Shown: in pieces, positions 24,634 through 34,500 of the stretch
How the letters are laid out: every line of letters starts with the position of its first letter
How positions within the stretch are numbered: position 1 is the stretch's first letter
Assembly (NCBI GenBank): GCA_028820325.1
Contig: JAPPJO010000082.1
Location: 1 to 64,000, forward strand
From: Gammaproteobacteria bacterium
GTDB taxonomy: Bacteria; Gemmatimonadota; Gemmatimonadetes; Longimicrobiales; Gaopeijiaceae
Length of the DNA stretch: 64,000 bases
Direction: 5' to 3'
The notes under the pieces: model-generated
The model's database searches: none
The model's input: only the letters and a program-made list of their open reading frames with translations
What the model was told of the DNA's origin: nothing
Translations under genes and position numbers: made by a program

Positions 24634-24680
24634 CGCGGATCGGCATCGGGTGCTCCGTCGGCCGTGGCGCAACCGCTAGG
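24634..24680 (+). repeat. Direct repeat, partner at 11265-11310
   Basis: It follows the nested inverted repeat by about 15 bp and shares GCGGATCGGCATCGG and GGCCGTGG-GC-ACCGC with the copy at 11265. With copy 1 of the integrase fragments next to the 11265 copy and the intact integrase next to this one, the pair may mark ends of an integrated segment of about 13 kb. Confidence 0.4.
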
Positions 24681-25027
24681 CCGTCAGCGACTTGCGGCAT
24701 TTGGCGCGTGTCCATATGAGCGCGGATTCCGTGTCCGGTCGACGTCGATGTCAAATACACATCTCCCGTTCGGCCACGGGACGGCCGGATTCCCCGTCAG
24801 AACAGCGTCCGCCCGAGCCACTCCGTCCGCCATGCGTTCACCCGGTGCAACAGCCCCGGCCGGACTCTCGGCAAGCCCGATTCTTGAGTTCCACCACCCG
24901 CACGAGTCCACCCCGGATGTCGCCGCACACCCCTCGGGGCGGGCTATCCTCCAGCACTGGCCAAGACGCTCGCCTCGGGCGAAGTTTCGTGCGCGCAGAT
25001 CGTGCAGTCCATCATCGGAGGAATCGA

Positions 25028-26188
25028 ATGATGGCACGCACGAAACGAAGCCGCCGGAGCTACGGCGCCGGCGAATGGGGCCGCAACCGGGTGAGGGTGT
25101 TTCCTGATCCGAAGACCGGCCTGTTCCAGCTTGAGTGGCGCGAGAACGGGCGCAGGCTCACCCGGTCGCTCAAACACCGCGACTGGGCGCGCGCGAAGAG
25201 GCAGGCGGATCAGTTCGCCGCCGGGTTCATCGACGCGCCCAACGGCAACGCGGAAGCCGAGCCCGAGCCGCTCACGCTGGAGACGCTGTTTGACATCTAT
25301 GGTGAGGAGGTGACGCCCACCAAGGCGGAGGCGTCTCAACGGTCCGACCGGGCGGCCACGAGGATGTTCCTCCGGTTCTTCGGAAGGGACCGGAAGCCCG
25401 CAACACTCTCCCAGCGCGACTGGGACCGGTTCATCCGGGCGCGGCGCGCGGGCAAGGTCGGACCGAGCGGCAAGCCGGTATCGGACGCGACGCTCGAACA
25501 CGACCTGAAGTTCCTGATCGCGGTGCTCAACTGGGCCACGAGGTCGAAGGACGAGCGGGGCCGCCCGCTTCTGGACAGGAACCCGCTCAAGGGCCTGAAG
25601 ATGCCCACGGAGAAAAACCCCACGCGAGTGGTGTTGTCCGAGCAGGAATACCAGGCGCTTCTCGGAGTGTCCCAAGAGGTCGATTGGCGCTTCCACGTCG
25701 CGCTCGTGCTCGCGCACGAGACCGGACACCGGATCGGGGCCATCCGTCACCTGCGGTGGCCGGACATCGACCTTGAAGACGGAGTCATCCGGTGGAGGGC
25801 GGAGCACGAGAAGACCGGATACGAACACCAGACGCCGGTCACCGCCGAGGCGGTCGCGGTTCTGGAGGAGGCGCGAGAGAGAAGTTCGGGGATGGATGGG
25901 AGTCCCGTGCTCCCCGCATTGAGCGATCCCTCGCGGTGCGCGGGCCGGTCGCTGGTGCGCTGCTGGTGGAACCGGGCCCGGAAGCTCGCGGGACTTGAAC
26001 CGAAGCGCGGGAGAGGTTGGCACTCGCTGAGGCGCAAGTTCGCTAGCGATCTCATGGATCAGCCGCTGAAGGTGCTCTGCGAGCTGGGGGGCTGGAAGAC
26101 GGCCAAGACGGTGCTTCAGTGCTACCAGCGAGCCGACGAGGGACAGCTTCGGAAGGCACTGGAAGCCCGCCGGAGACCCGGCGGCTGA
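25028..26188 (+). CDS. Tyrosine recombinase / phage-type integrase
   Basis: 386 residues. The N-terminal about 80 residues form an arm/AP2-like DNA-binding segment (GEWGRNRVRVFPDPKTGLFQ, RRLTRSLKHRDWARAKRQA). A SAM-like core-binding domain follows at about 85-190 and the catalytic domain at about 200-375. The catalytic set is present: Arg235 (ETGHRIGAIRHLRW), Lys262, His332-x-x-Arg335 (WHSLRRKF), Trp356 (GGWK) and nucleophile Tyr366 (LQCYQRAD). GGAGGAATCGA precedes ATGATG. Such enzymes integrate and excise mobile elements; no tRNA or clear attachment site is visible nearby. Three truncated 5' copies upstream share its leader and N-terminus, so this is the surviving member of a local family. 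Confidence 0.93.
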   Translation: MMARTKRSRRSYGAGEWGRNRVRVFPDPKTGLFQLEWRENGRRLTRSLKHRDWARAKRQADQFAAGFIDAPNGNAEAEPEPLTLETLFDIYGEEVTPTKAEASQRSDRAATRMFLRFFGRDRKPATLSQRDWDRFIRARRAGKVGPSGKPVSDATLEHDLKFLIAVLNWATRSKDERGRPLLDRNPLKGLKMPTEKNPTRVVLSEQEYQALLGVSQEVDWRFHVALVLAHETGHRIGAIRHLRWPDIDLEDGVIRWRAEHEKTGYEHQTPVTAEAVAVLEEARERSSGMDGSPVLPALSDPSRCAGRSLVRCWWNRARKLAGLEPKRGRGWHSLRRKFASDLMDQPLKVLCELGGWKTAKTVLQCYQRADEGQLRKALEARRRPGG

Positions 26189-26300
26189 AGCTCACGAATC
26201 AGCGGGAGTCATTTGGCGGGAATCCGGCCTACGGAGCGCGTAACAATCAGTGATTGCACGAGATGGAAATCTGAGAGCGCATGACGTTACGTGAGGGTTC

Positions 26301-27206
26301 TCAACTGCCCGCGAGGCTGACGTAGACGCCGCGCACGAAGCCTTCGGGATTCTCGCCCCAGTTGGCGTCGAGATCGGAGGTGGGGCCCGCGGCCACCACT
26401 TCGTCTTCCGTCATCCCGTCGTCGATCATGCCGCTCACCCGCTCGCGCACCGTCGACAGCATGTCGCGATAGGCCTGCAGCGACGACTGGTCGGTGATCT
26501 CGCCGTGCCCGGGGATGATGCTCGTTTCGGCAGTCGAGTGCTCAAGCACGTAGTCGGCGATGGCGATCACCCCGTCGACGTTCCCGCCGCTGTCCACATC
26601 GATGAAGGGGTAGCGCCCGTTGAAGAACGTGTCTCCCATGTGCACGGCGTCGGCGCCCGAGAAGAACACGAGCGCGTCGCCGTCGGTGTGTGCGTTCGGC
26701 ATGTGGTTGACGCGGATGTCCTCGCCGTTCCAGTGGAAGCTGACGCGGTCGTTGAAGGTCACCACCGGGAGCCCCTCCGGGGCGACCTGCTGGGAGCGCC
26801 CGACCAGGTCTGCGAACTCGGCGGGATTGAGGCGGCGGTACACGTTCTCGTGCGCGACGATCAGGGCGCCCTCGCGGCCCAGATTCTCGTTGCCGCCGGT
26901 GTGGTCGCCGTGCCAGTGCGTGTTGAGCACCCAGCGCACCGGCTGGTCGGTGACCTCCGCCACCGCGGCGAGGATCTTCTCGGTGAGCGGGGCGAACTGG
27001 TCGTCGACCAGGAAGGCCCCGTCGTCTCCCACCGACAGACCGATGTTGCCGCCCGCTCCGAAGAGCACGTAGAGCCCGTCGGCGACCTGCTCGGTGCGAA
27101 TCTCGACCTGCGAGAAGTCCTGCTGGGCCGCGACCGGCGGCGAGGCAAGCGCCAGCGCGGCGACCACGACCGGCATCGCGCGCGGCAAGCGCGCCCCGGC
27201 CTTCAT
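26301..27206 (-). CDS. Exported metallo-beta-lactamase-fold hydrolase
   Basis: The 301-residue product has a signal peptide (PVVVAALALASPPVAA, cleavage after VAAQ) and an MBL fold with the zinc motif THWHGDHTGG (His97, His99, Asp101, His102), NAHTDGD (His173), HMGDTFF (Asp192) and PGHGEITD (His234). The substrate is unknown; it resembles the exported MBL proteins near subclass B and quinoprotein relay families more than glyoxalase II. Its ATG overlaps the stop of the small membrane protein upstream (ATGA), indicating coupling. It lies just outside the accessory region. Confidence 0.88.
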   Translation of the reverse strand: MKAGARLPRAMPVVVAALALASPPVAAQQDFSQVEIRTEQVADGLYVLFGAGGNIGLSVGDDGAFLVDDQFAPLTEKILAAVAEVTDQPVRWVLNTHWHGDHTGGNENLGREGALIVAHENVYRRLNPAEFADLVGRSQQVAPEGLPVVTFNDRVSFHWNGEDIRVNHMPNAHTDGDALVFFSGADAVHMGDTFFNGRYPFIDVDSGGNVDGVIAIADYVLEHSTAETSIIPGHGEITDQSSLQAYRDMLSTVRERVSGMIDDGMTEDEVVAAGPTSDLDANWGENPEGFVRGVYVSLAGS

Positions 27207-27373
27207 TGGCAAACCTTGCGGCCGGTGAGGAAAACCACCGCGGCACCCACCAGAGCGACGCCGACCGACGCCGCGTTGGCACTGACGACGAACCAGATCA
27301 CCCCGTAGGCCATCACGAAGGTGGCGACCAGCAGGACGTAGAAAACGAGGGGATTGTGACGGGCAGCGGCCAT
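27203..27373 (-). CDS. Small membrane protein, 56 aa
   Basis: Two predicted membrane helices (NPLVFYVLLVATFVMAYGV and ANAASVGVALVGAAVVFLT) with a short basic start (MAAARH) and a basic C-terminus. ATG 27373 is used because upstream in-frame sequence is polar and low-complexity. The stop overlaps the MBL gene start, so the two form a coupled pair. Family unknown. Confidence 0.6.
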   Translation of the reverse strand: MAAARHNPLVFYVLLVATFVMAYGVIWFVVSANAASVGVALVGAAVVFLTGRKVCQ

Positions 27374-27576
27374 CGATCGATCTCTCGGCTGGGAGTGCGC
27401 AGGCAGGGCCCGTCCGGACGCGCCGGACAGGGGGTTCTTCAGGTCGAATCTGCCCAGCCCCGGATGGTGTGTCAACGACGGCGGAAACGCCCTCCGGAGC
27501 GCGGACGGTTGTCCGATCCGCGATTCCATCCGCATTCTTCCTTCCGTAGCAAGTGCGCTCGAACAGAGGGACTCGC

Positions 27577-28473
27577 ATGGCGTTCGAGATCAGGCTTCAT
27601 CGGGACGTTGCCGCGGAAATCCACCGCGTCGCGCGCGGGCAGGTGGACCGGGCCATGGCGGCGTTCGACCGAGCCCGCGAGGGGCGTTTCAAGGGGGTTC
27701 ACGACGCGCGCAAGCGCTTCAAGGCCATTCGGGCGCTGCTGCGGCTGGTGGCGCCCCGGCTGGGGCCGGCCTTCCGTCGGGAGAACCGCTGGTATCGGGA
27801 CGCCGCCCGGAAGCTCGCGGGGGTGCGCGAGGCTCAGGCGAGTCTCGAGACGCTGGATCGGCTGGAGAGCGCGGAGGATGCCACCCTGCGCCGCGGACTC
27901 GAGGCCCGTTACGAAGCTCGACGCGGGTTCCAGTTTCGGGACACCGATACGCTGGCGGGGCTGCTGGAAGACCTGGCGGAAGCCAGGGAGCGGGTCGCCG
28001 GATGGCGTTTGGCAGGAGAGGGGTTCGAGGTCATCGAGCCCGGCCTGCGCGTGACCTATCGGAGGGGACGCAGAGGCTTCCGGCGGGCGGTCGGAGGCGC
28101 GTCCGCGACCGACCTCCATGAGTGGCGCAAGGATGTCAAATACCATCGTCACCACCTTGAGCTGCTGGTCCGGCTTTGGCCCGATGTCCTGACTGGTGCT
28201 GCCGGGACGGCACGGCGGCTCGGGGATCTGCTCGGCGATCATCACGATCTGCACCAGCTACGCGCCCTGCTTTCGAGGTCGCCCGGACTCGCGGGGAGCG
28301 AGCGTGAGCGTGTGTCTGTGCTGGCGGCAGCCGCCCGTCGGTCGCGCGAACTGGAGGCGCACGCCATCGCCGTCGGCGGGCTGGTCTACGCGGAGAAGCC
28401 GGGACGCTTCATCGCACGGATGGGTGCCTATTGGGACACCCGCTCCCAGGGGCCGGGCCTGACGGGACACTGA
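27577..28473 (+). CDS. CHAD-domain protein
   Basis: 298 residues, all helical, with the conserved histidines and basic residues of CHAD domains: VHDARKRFKAIRALLRL (residues about 35-55), DLHEWRKDVKYHRHHLELL, LGDLLGDHHDLHQLR. CHAD proteins bind polyphosphate and are often cytoplasmic and polyP-granule associated. No CYTH domain is attached. ATG 27577 gives the usual N-terminus. It is monocistronic or followed at 37 bp by the DUF2461 gene on the same strand. Confidence 0.88.
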   Translation: MAFEIRLHRDVAAEIHRVARGQVDRAMAAFDRAREGRFKGVHDARKRFKAIRALLRLVAPRLGPAFRRENRWYRDAARKLAGVREAQASLETLDRLESAEDATLRRGLEARYEARRGFQFRDTDTLAGLLEDLAEARERVAGWRLAGEGFEVIEPGLRVTYRRGRRGFRRAVGGASATDLHEWRKDVKYHRHHLELLVRLWPDVLTGAAGTARRLGDLLGDHHDLHQLRALLSRSPGLAGSERERVSVLAAAARRSRELEAHAIAVGGLVYAEKPGRFIARMGAYWDTRSQGPGLTGH

Positions 28474-28510
28474 TCCGACGCGCCGGTCCGCAGTGTTAGC
28501 TTAAGCGCTC

Positions 28511-29227
28511 GTGTCATCTCCCTCCGATCCCATCAAGCTCATGAACCGCGCCTACTTCACGCCCGCCACGTTCGATTTCCTGACCGAGCTCGCCGCCAAC
28601 AACAACCGCGACTGGTTCACCGTGAACAAGACGCGTTACGAGGGCGACGTGAAGGCCTCCGCGCTCCGCTTCATCTCGGATTTCGCGCCCCACCTCGCGC
28701 GTATCAGCCCCCGCTTCCGCGCGGATCCCCGGGCCAATGGCGGCTCCCTGTTCCGCATCTATCGGGACACGCGCTTCTCCAGGGACAAGAGCCCCTATAA
28801 GACTCACACGGGCATCCACTTCAGGCATGAGGCGGCGAAGGACGCGCACGCCCCCGGCTTCTACCTGCATCTTGAGCCCGGCAGCGTCTTCGTGGGCTGC
28901 GGCATTTGGCGGCCCGGGGGTCCCGCGCTGCGGAAGATCCGGGAAGCGATCGACGAAAACCCCGATGCGTGGCTGCGGGCCTCCCGGGACGAGGGCTTTC
29001 GGGCGTCGTTCGAGCTTGAAGGCGATTCCCTGATCCGCGCCCCCAAGGGCTTCAGCGTGGAGCATCCGCTCATCGTGGATCTCAGGCGCAAGGACTTCAT
29101 CGGGGTCGCGCATCTCAGCGAAGAAGCGGTGTCATCGGAAGGGTTTCTGGAGACGTTCGCCGGACTGTGCCGGGACGCCGCGCCGTTCCAGCGCTGGCTG
29201 TGCGGGGCGCTCGGGGTGGGGTATTGA
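28511..29227 (+). CDS. DUF2461 family protein (TIGR02453)
   Basis: The 238-residue product matches this family along its length: FLTELAANNNRDWFTVNK at the start, then LFRIYRDTRFSRDKSPYKTH, FYLHLEPGSVFVGCGIWRP and KGFSVEHPLIVDLRRKDF. The biochemical function of the family is unknown. GTG start with no evident ribosome site. It follows the CHAD gene closely and may be co-transcribed. Confidence 0.88.
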   Translation: MSSPSDPIKLMNRAYFTPATFDFLTELAANNNRDWFTVNKTRYEGDVKASALRFISDFAPHLARISPRFRADPRANGGSLFRIYRDTRFSRDKSPYKTHTGIHFRHEAAKDAHAPGFYLHLEPGSVFVGCGIWRPGGPALRKIREAIDENPDAWLRASRDEGFRASFELEGDSLIRAPKGFSVEHPLIVDLRRKDFIGVAHLSEEAVSSEGFLETFAGLCRDAAPFQRWLCGALGVGY

Positions 29228-29279
29228 GGTGCCGGGTCGCGCGGGAAGCTTTTCGGCCTGGCGTGGGTACCGATAGAAG

Positions 29280-30086
29280 ATGGATCCAGCCGCAGAGAAC
29301 GCTATGGTGGAAAAAGCGCGTTTGGTGAAGCGTCCCCTCCACGCTACACGAAAACTCATCCCTGGTGTGTACGCGCTGGTGGCTGTTCTTGCGGTGACCG
29401 AAGGCGCCGCCGGGCTTCAGGAATCCGGTTCGGTGATGGGTCTGGTCTTGGATGAGGAAGGCCTCGCGCCCGTGTCCGGCGCCCTGGTGGCGCTCCCGGA
29501 ATTCACGCACCACCGCACGCGTACGGACGCCGACGGATGGTTCCGGCTCCTCAACGTTCCCGCCGGAGAAGTCGTGGTACGCGTCGAGGGCGACGGGTTC
29601 ATCACCCTCGTCGAAACAGTGGAGATCACTCCGTTGGAGGAATCGCTGATCCACTTCCATGTCCACCGTGTCTCGGTCGTGCTGGATCAGCTCCTGGTGG
29701 AGGTTCCGCGACGCGACGATCTCGGGCGCGGACACTCGGAAGCGCGCGTCACCGGGACGGGCGCAAGGTCACGAACTGCCGCCGACCTCCTGTTGACGGG
29801 CGTCCCGGGCGTCGCGGTCCAACAGCCCCAGGGGGGAGTCGGGATCGGAGTGACGATTCGGCTCAGAGGCGTGAACTCGTTCCTGCTGAGCGAGGAACCA
29901 CAAATCTACCTGGACGGCGTCAGGATCGACGCCGGCGGGCAGGACCGGGCAATGTTGACTCTCGAGCAGATCCCGGCAACGTCCGTAACGCGGATCCGAG
30001 TGCTGCGCGGACCCGCATCGACATCGCGGTACCCGGGTGCCGCGGCGGGCGTCATCCTGGTTGAGACGATGAGCCGGGGCGGTTAG
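29280..30086 (+). CDS. Barrel-less TonB-receptor N-terminal protein 1
   Basis: 268 residues: an N-terminal hydrophobic signal (LIPGVYALVAVLAVTEGAA), a carboxypeptidase-D regulatory-like domain (about 50-125, SVMGLVLDEEGLAPVSGALV, ADGWFRLLNVPAGE) and a plug-like domain (about 140-265, GVPGVAVQQPQGG, TIRLRGVNSFL, QIYLDGVRI, RIRVLRGPAS). It stops where a SusC-type receptor would enter its beta-barrel. The ending VILVETMSRGG is complete, not cut by an obvious frameshift. It is convergent with the SusD/SusC pair at 30160-34721, across a strong terminator hairpin. It could be a decoy, a signalling plug or a truncated gene; a similar protein at 49526 argues against a one-off truncation. Confidence 0.7.
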   Translation: MDPAAENAMVEKARLVKRPLHATRKLIPGVYALVAVLAVTEGAAGLQESGSVMGLVLDEEGLAPVSGALVALPEFTHHRTRTDADGWFRLLNVPAGEVVVRVEGDGFITLVETVEITPLEESLIHFHVHRVSVVLDQLLVEVPRRDDLGRGHSEARVTGTGARSRTAADLLLTGVPGVAVQQPQGGVGIGVTIRLRGVNSFLLSEEPQIYLDGVRIDAGGQDRAMLTLEQIPATSVTRIRVLRGPASTSRYPGAAAGVILVETMSRGG

Positions 30087-30098
30087 GGAAGAGACTCC

Positions 30099-30146
30099 GC
30101 GGAAGCCTCCGACCCCCCACAACGGGAGGCCGGAGTGAGCTTCCGC
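30099..30146. terminator. Bidirectional terminator hairpin
   Basis: GCGGAAGC (30099-30106) pairs with GCTTCCGC (30139-30146), with inner pairing of CTCC...CCC against GGGAGG...GGAG. It lies 12 bp after the stop of the plug protein and 13 bp from the stop of the convergent SusD gene, the right place to end both transcripts. Confidence 0.65.
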
Positions 30147-30159
30147 ACAGGATGCAGGA

Positions 30160-31491
30160 TCAGCTTCCCACCTGCTCGTTCTGAGCGATTGGGAAGCAAG
30201 TTGTGTTGCCGTAGACCTGACCGTACTGATCGACCCCGTTCGGATGATCGGAGCCGGGTTCACCGAGGTACGGGATGTTGAACTGGGTGCCCCGCCACCG
30301 CAGATGGTCCCTCTGGCGATGACCGCCTTCGACGAAGAACTCCCGACGGCGCTCCTCGATGACTTGCCGGATGACGTCGTCCTGGGTAGGCACGTCTTCC
30401 GCGGTGATCGGAGGAATCCCGGCAGCGGCGTGGAAATCATCCATGATGCTGATCGCCGTGGCCAGGTCCCCGGTCAGGGCCGAGGCCTCGGCAATGATCA
30501 TGCGGGCCTCACGCGACGAAGCGATGATGACGTCCTGGGCCGCGCCCGCGGGGAAACTCTCGGGCGTCTTGTTGTGGCGCCAGACGATGGTGGCGTTGTC
30601 GTGGCCGATGAGCCCGGTTTCCATGACCGTCACCCGGGGGTCGGGCACGCCCTTCCACCGCACGTCACGGTAGCTCGGGGCGACGGTCGACTGCTGGTTG
30701 GTATCGAGCTCGTTCGTGTTCGCCATCGAGTTCTCGCGCCGATTTTCTCCATACTCCCGAGTTGCGTAGAAATCGAGGTCGGGATCGTTCACGATAGACT
30801 GCGCGTCGGCGATGGCGTTGGAATACTGATCCAGGTTGAGGTACGCCCGGGCGCGTCCAATCCGCGCCGCCTGCACAAGTTCCTGACCCCGCCTCGTCCC
30901 CAACTGCCCGGCGATGCTCAGGGCCTCCGTAAACTGATCCACGGCGATCTCTAGGAGCTGTTCCGGAGTCCGGACCACGCCGTCTCCGTTGAGCGGCGTT
31001 CCGCAGAAGCCCTCGCCGAAGACCACGTATATGAAGCCCCCGTACGTCCGCATCTCGGCCAGATATTGGGTCCGGTTCAGGACGTCAGCGTCGGCAAAGG
31101 TCTGAAGCCGGTCAAAATGGCTTTCGAGCATGACCCTCGCCCGATGGAGCCGGCCGAAGACGTTGACCTGATACCGTGGCTCATTAGCCGGGATATCCCG
31201 GATCTGCAGTCGTCGTCCGGTGAAGTTCCCGGAAGACTGGATGTACTCGTCCGAATGTTTGGCCGCGAAGTCTACGTACTCATCCCACGCCCACTCGAAG
31301 TCACCGATGGCGGATACCCGCATGGTACCGGCCAAACTGGGATCCTCGATGTCCTCGGCCGTGACGTTACCCGGAAGATCCACCTCGAGGAGCTCGGCGG
31401 TGTCGCACCCCGCCACCCCAAGGGCCACCGAAAGCGCCACAACGCCGGGCAGCCTCCGCCACCACGGCACCATCTCGATCACTCTATTCAT
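30160..31491 (-). CDS. SusD/RagB-type outer-membrane lipoprotein
   Basis: 443 residues from ATG 31491. Lipoprotein signal (LPGVVALSVALGVAGC) followed by the usual LLEVDLPGNVTAEDIEDPS start of RagB/SusD proteins. Helical TPR-like segments follow (ARIGRARAYLNLDQYSNAIADA) and the family C-terminal EERRREFFVEGGHRQRDHLRW. SusD-like proteins are surface lipoproteins that lid the matching SusC channel and bind its ligand. The SusC partner lies immediately upstream on the same strand (31560-34721). Confidence 0.9.
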   Translation of the reverse strand: MNRVIEMVPWWRRLPGVVALSVALGVAGCDTAELLEVDLPGNVTAEDIEDPSLAGTMRVSAIGDFEWAWDEYVDFAAKHSDEYIQSSGNFTGRRLQIRDIPANEPRYQVNVFGRLHRARVMLESHFDRLQTFADADVLNRTQYLAEMRTYGGFIYVVFGEGFCGTPLNGDGVVRTPEQLLEIAVDQFTEALSIAGQLGTRRGQELVQAARIGRARAYLNLDQYSNAIADAQSIVNDPDLDFYATREYGENRRENSMANTNELDTNQQSTVAPSYRDVRWKGVPDPRVTVMETGLIGHDNATIVWRHNKTPESFPAGAAQDVIIASSREARMIIAEASALTGDLATAISIMDDFHAAAGIPPITAEDVPTQDDVIRQVIEERRREFFVEGGHRQRDHLRWRGTQFNIPYLGEPGSDHPNGVDQYGQVYGNTTCFPIAQNEQVGS

Positions 31492-31559
31492 GACAGGTCC
31501 CTCTGTGGTTTCGTCTGAAATCAACAATCCGTTTCTGGATCCCTCCGCCTGCGCGCGCA

Positions 31560-34500
31560 TCACCAGGTCACCCGCACGGTCGCCAGGAAACGTTTGAACA
31601 TCGGGAAACCGTCCTGCGTATAGGCTGAGATTCCTCCGGGGTCGGTATTCCTTGCGCCGGTGTCCCGAATCTCCGAATCGACGATGGAGTGCCCAAAGGC
31701 TTCGCTCTGCGCTCTCCATATCCTCCAGAGGTTCTGACCGGAGAGCGTCAGATTGAGCCGGGAGGCACCGAGTCTCGCGGCCATTTCACCTGAAAAACTG
31801 TGACTCAGCGACACGCTCCGCATGGTGAGCTGGGAGGCGTCGAAGATCCCCGACGGGTTGACTTCCCCGATCTCGTCGTAGCCGAGGAAGATCGGGTCGG
31901 TCTTCTCGTTGATCGCCCTTGTGTTCCGGAAGAAAAGGTGGGAGCCCGCCGTGATCCCGTCCACCATGGTGTGCCCGCCCACGTATTGCAGGTCGACGTA
32001 GAAGCGTGTGTTGTCCAGGAACGACACGGTCGCGTTGAAAGCCATTTCGCGTGTAGGAACAGTCGAGCCCCTGTAGACCTCGGGCGCGGTCTCTCCGCTG
32101 GTGCACGGCACAGGAGGACCCCCTCCCCGGGTGATTCGGGTGCCCGGCGCTGCGATCGGACCGCTTTCGCACATCACGTTCGTCGCGCGCGCCTGCAAGC
32201 CTGTGCCCACGATGTCGGACGACACCACCACAGGCAGGAAAATGGACCCAAGCGGGAAGCCCACTGCGTGGCGCTGGCCCGTCCACCCGGTTGTAAAGTT
32301 CCGCCCGAACACGGGAATCGGGTCCAATCCCCCCAGATCGAGCACCTCATTCCTGTTCGTGTGGAGCGCCAGGCCGAACTCGACCCCCACGGTCGAACCC
32401 TGGTATGCATCCACGTTGAGCCCGAGTTCGAATCCCGTGTTCTGAATCTCTCCGATATTCCTGAGCTGGGAGCCGGGAAAGCCCGTCGAGGGCTTAACCG
32501 GAACGCTGATCAGGGCATTCGTCCGCCTTTGGTCGTAGTAGGTAAACTCGAGACCGACTCGGTCGTTGAAGAGTCCGGCGTCGAAGCCGATCTCGGTCTC
32601 CACGCCAACCTCGGGTTGCACGTCGGAGTTTCCGATCGTCAAGGGAGTCACGCCGCCCGCGCCCTGGTATCCCGGCTCCGGATTGTAGAGCCTCACCGCT
32701 GCGAACTGATCGGGCTGCTGTCCGGCTTTCCCCCAGGCTGTCCGGAGCCGCAGCGAGTTGATCCAGTCCAAACCCTCCAGCGCGGACTCCTCCGAGACAA
32801 CCCAACTCGCGCTCAGCTTCGGATAGACTACGAAGTCGTAGTCCGCCCCGAAGGCGGAGTTGTCGTCCCCTCGGAGAGCACCGGTCAGGAAGATCCGGTT
32901 CTGCCAGGACATCTGCTCCTGAACATACATCCCGATGGTCTTGTTGCTGGAAAAGCCATCGGACGTCTCTCGGGTTTCTCCCGCGGAGATCGTCTCGAGA
33001 CTGGGCACCGCGAAGCGTGATCCACGCCCCGCGAGCCACTCCGAGGACCGCTCGTAGTACTGGGCACCGGACGATGTCGCCAGCGAGAACCCGGCTACAG
33101 GCTCGTAGGTCAGCGTACCGGAGTAGTCGAAGCTGAAATTGTCGGTGTTGCGAAATTCGAGCCTCTTGTCGCCCTGACGGCCGCTGATGCCAACCCGCCC
33201 CGACGAGTGGCGATTGAGCCGGAAACCGTTCGTCTCCGCCTGGTCCAGTCCCACGACCAACCGGTGGGTGAGCCAGTCGAATGGGCGATGCGTGGCCGTT
33301 AGCGTATAGATGCTGCGATAGACTTTCTGCCCGGAATCGAGCAACTCGTCGTACAGGTCCGGCAGATACGCGATATAGCCGCGGAAAGCACCATCCAGCG
33401 CGTTGGGCGTCCCTGTACCGATCTCGCATCCACCGCCAGGGCAGGACCAGTGGAACCCTGTAACACGCGCGGGCTGGCGCCCCGTCGTGGTGTGCAGTTC
33501 GGAGCGAATCCCCCCGAAGCCGAAGTCCACCGTCAGGTCCTCGCGGGGCAGCCAGTTGAGGTTCGCACGTGCGTCCAGCCTGTTGTTGGTATTGTTTGGG
33601 ACGGGTCCTTCATCAAAGTCCCAGCCCAGCGTGAAGTGATACCGGACCGCGTCCGTGCCTCCCGAGACGGTACCGACGCTTCCAAGAGGCATTCCGACCT
33701 GGAAGTGCTCCATGCCGTGGACCTCGTAGTCGCGCTTAAAGACGTTCACTTCCACGATCTCACCGGGAGTGCACGGATCCGTACCGCGGCCGGTGCAGGT
33801 GTAGAAACTTCCCGGCCAGTGCTCCTTGGGATCCCGATACCAGTTCTGCCCGACCTTCGACGTCAGAGTGAAAACGGGAGCGCCCCGAGCGCCTCGCTTG
33901 GTGATGATGTTGATGACCCCGTTCGACGCCTCCGTCCCGTAGAGCGTAGCCGCCGCCGGACCCTTGATGATCTCGATGGACTCGATGAGTTCCGGGCTGA
34001 TGTCGTTCAACCGCGTGGACGGACTCTGCGTGCCCACGCCAAGGGACCCTTCGGCCCCCGGACCGCCGCTGTTCACCCGGACACCGTCGATGTAGATGAG
34101 TGGCTGCCCTGAGAGGACCATGGATCCGGCTCCCCGGATGCGTATGTTGTTGCCGCCCCCGACGTGGCCGCCGCCGTAGGCCACGTTCACGCCCGGAACG
34201 GCGCCCCCCAGCATGGTCTCGAAGTTGTCCCGGGGAGCGATCACCTGCGTTTCGGCCACCGGGAGGGATCCGACCGTGGTCCCGAGGGAACGGGCCTGCT
34301 GCTCCCCTGCCGTCCCGGTAACCACGATCTCATCGAGGTTGATGGCCGTCTCGACCAGGAGGAAGTTCACCTCGGTCGGGGCATCGGCCGTGACCGTGAC
34401 CGCCTGTTCCGCAGTGCGGCGTCCGATCAGCCCCGCCGTCAGGACGACGTCCCCAACCGGGACGTTCAGGAGAATGAACCTGCCGTCGTTGTTTGTGGCC

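Larger units (their letters stand above)
24325..25027. other. Gene-free interval between infA and the integrase
   Basis: No supported gene. It contains the nested inverted repeat at 24524-24619, the repeat shared with 11265-11310, and, at its end, the 5' flank common to all integrase copies (CGCAGATCGTGCAGTCCATC with GGAGGAATCGA before the ATG). Confidence 0.5.

Noticed and set aside
24109..24672. Longer form of the infA frame
   Set aside because: The extra N-terminal 116 residues have no IF-1 similarity; the TTG at 24324 gives the standard protein.
26200..26232. GCGGGAGTCATTTGGCGGGAATCC downstream of the integrase, like the operator boxes
   Set aside because: The two GCGGGA units are about 14 bp apart, not 21, TGACGGGA is absent, and it lies after a gene, not upstream of an operon.
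11188..26300. CRISPR array or tRNA attachment site in the accessory region
   Set aside because: No regularly spaced repeats and no tRNA-like cloverleaf or T-loop sequence could be found by eye.
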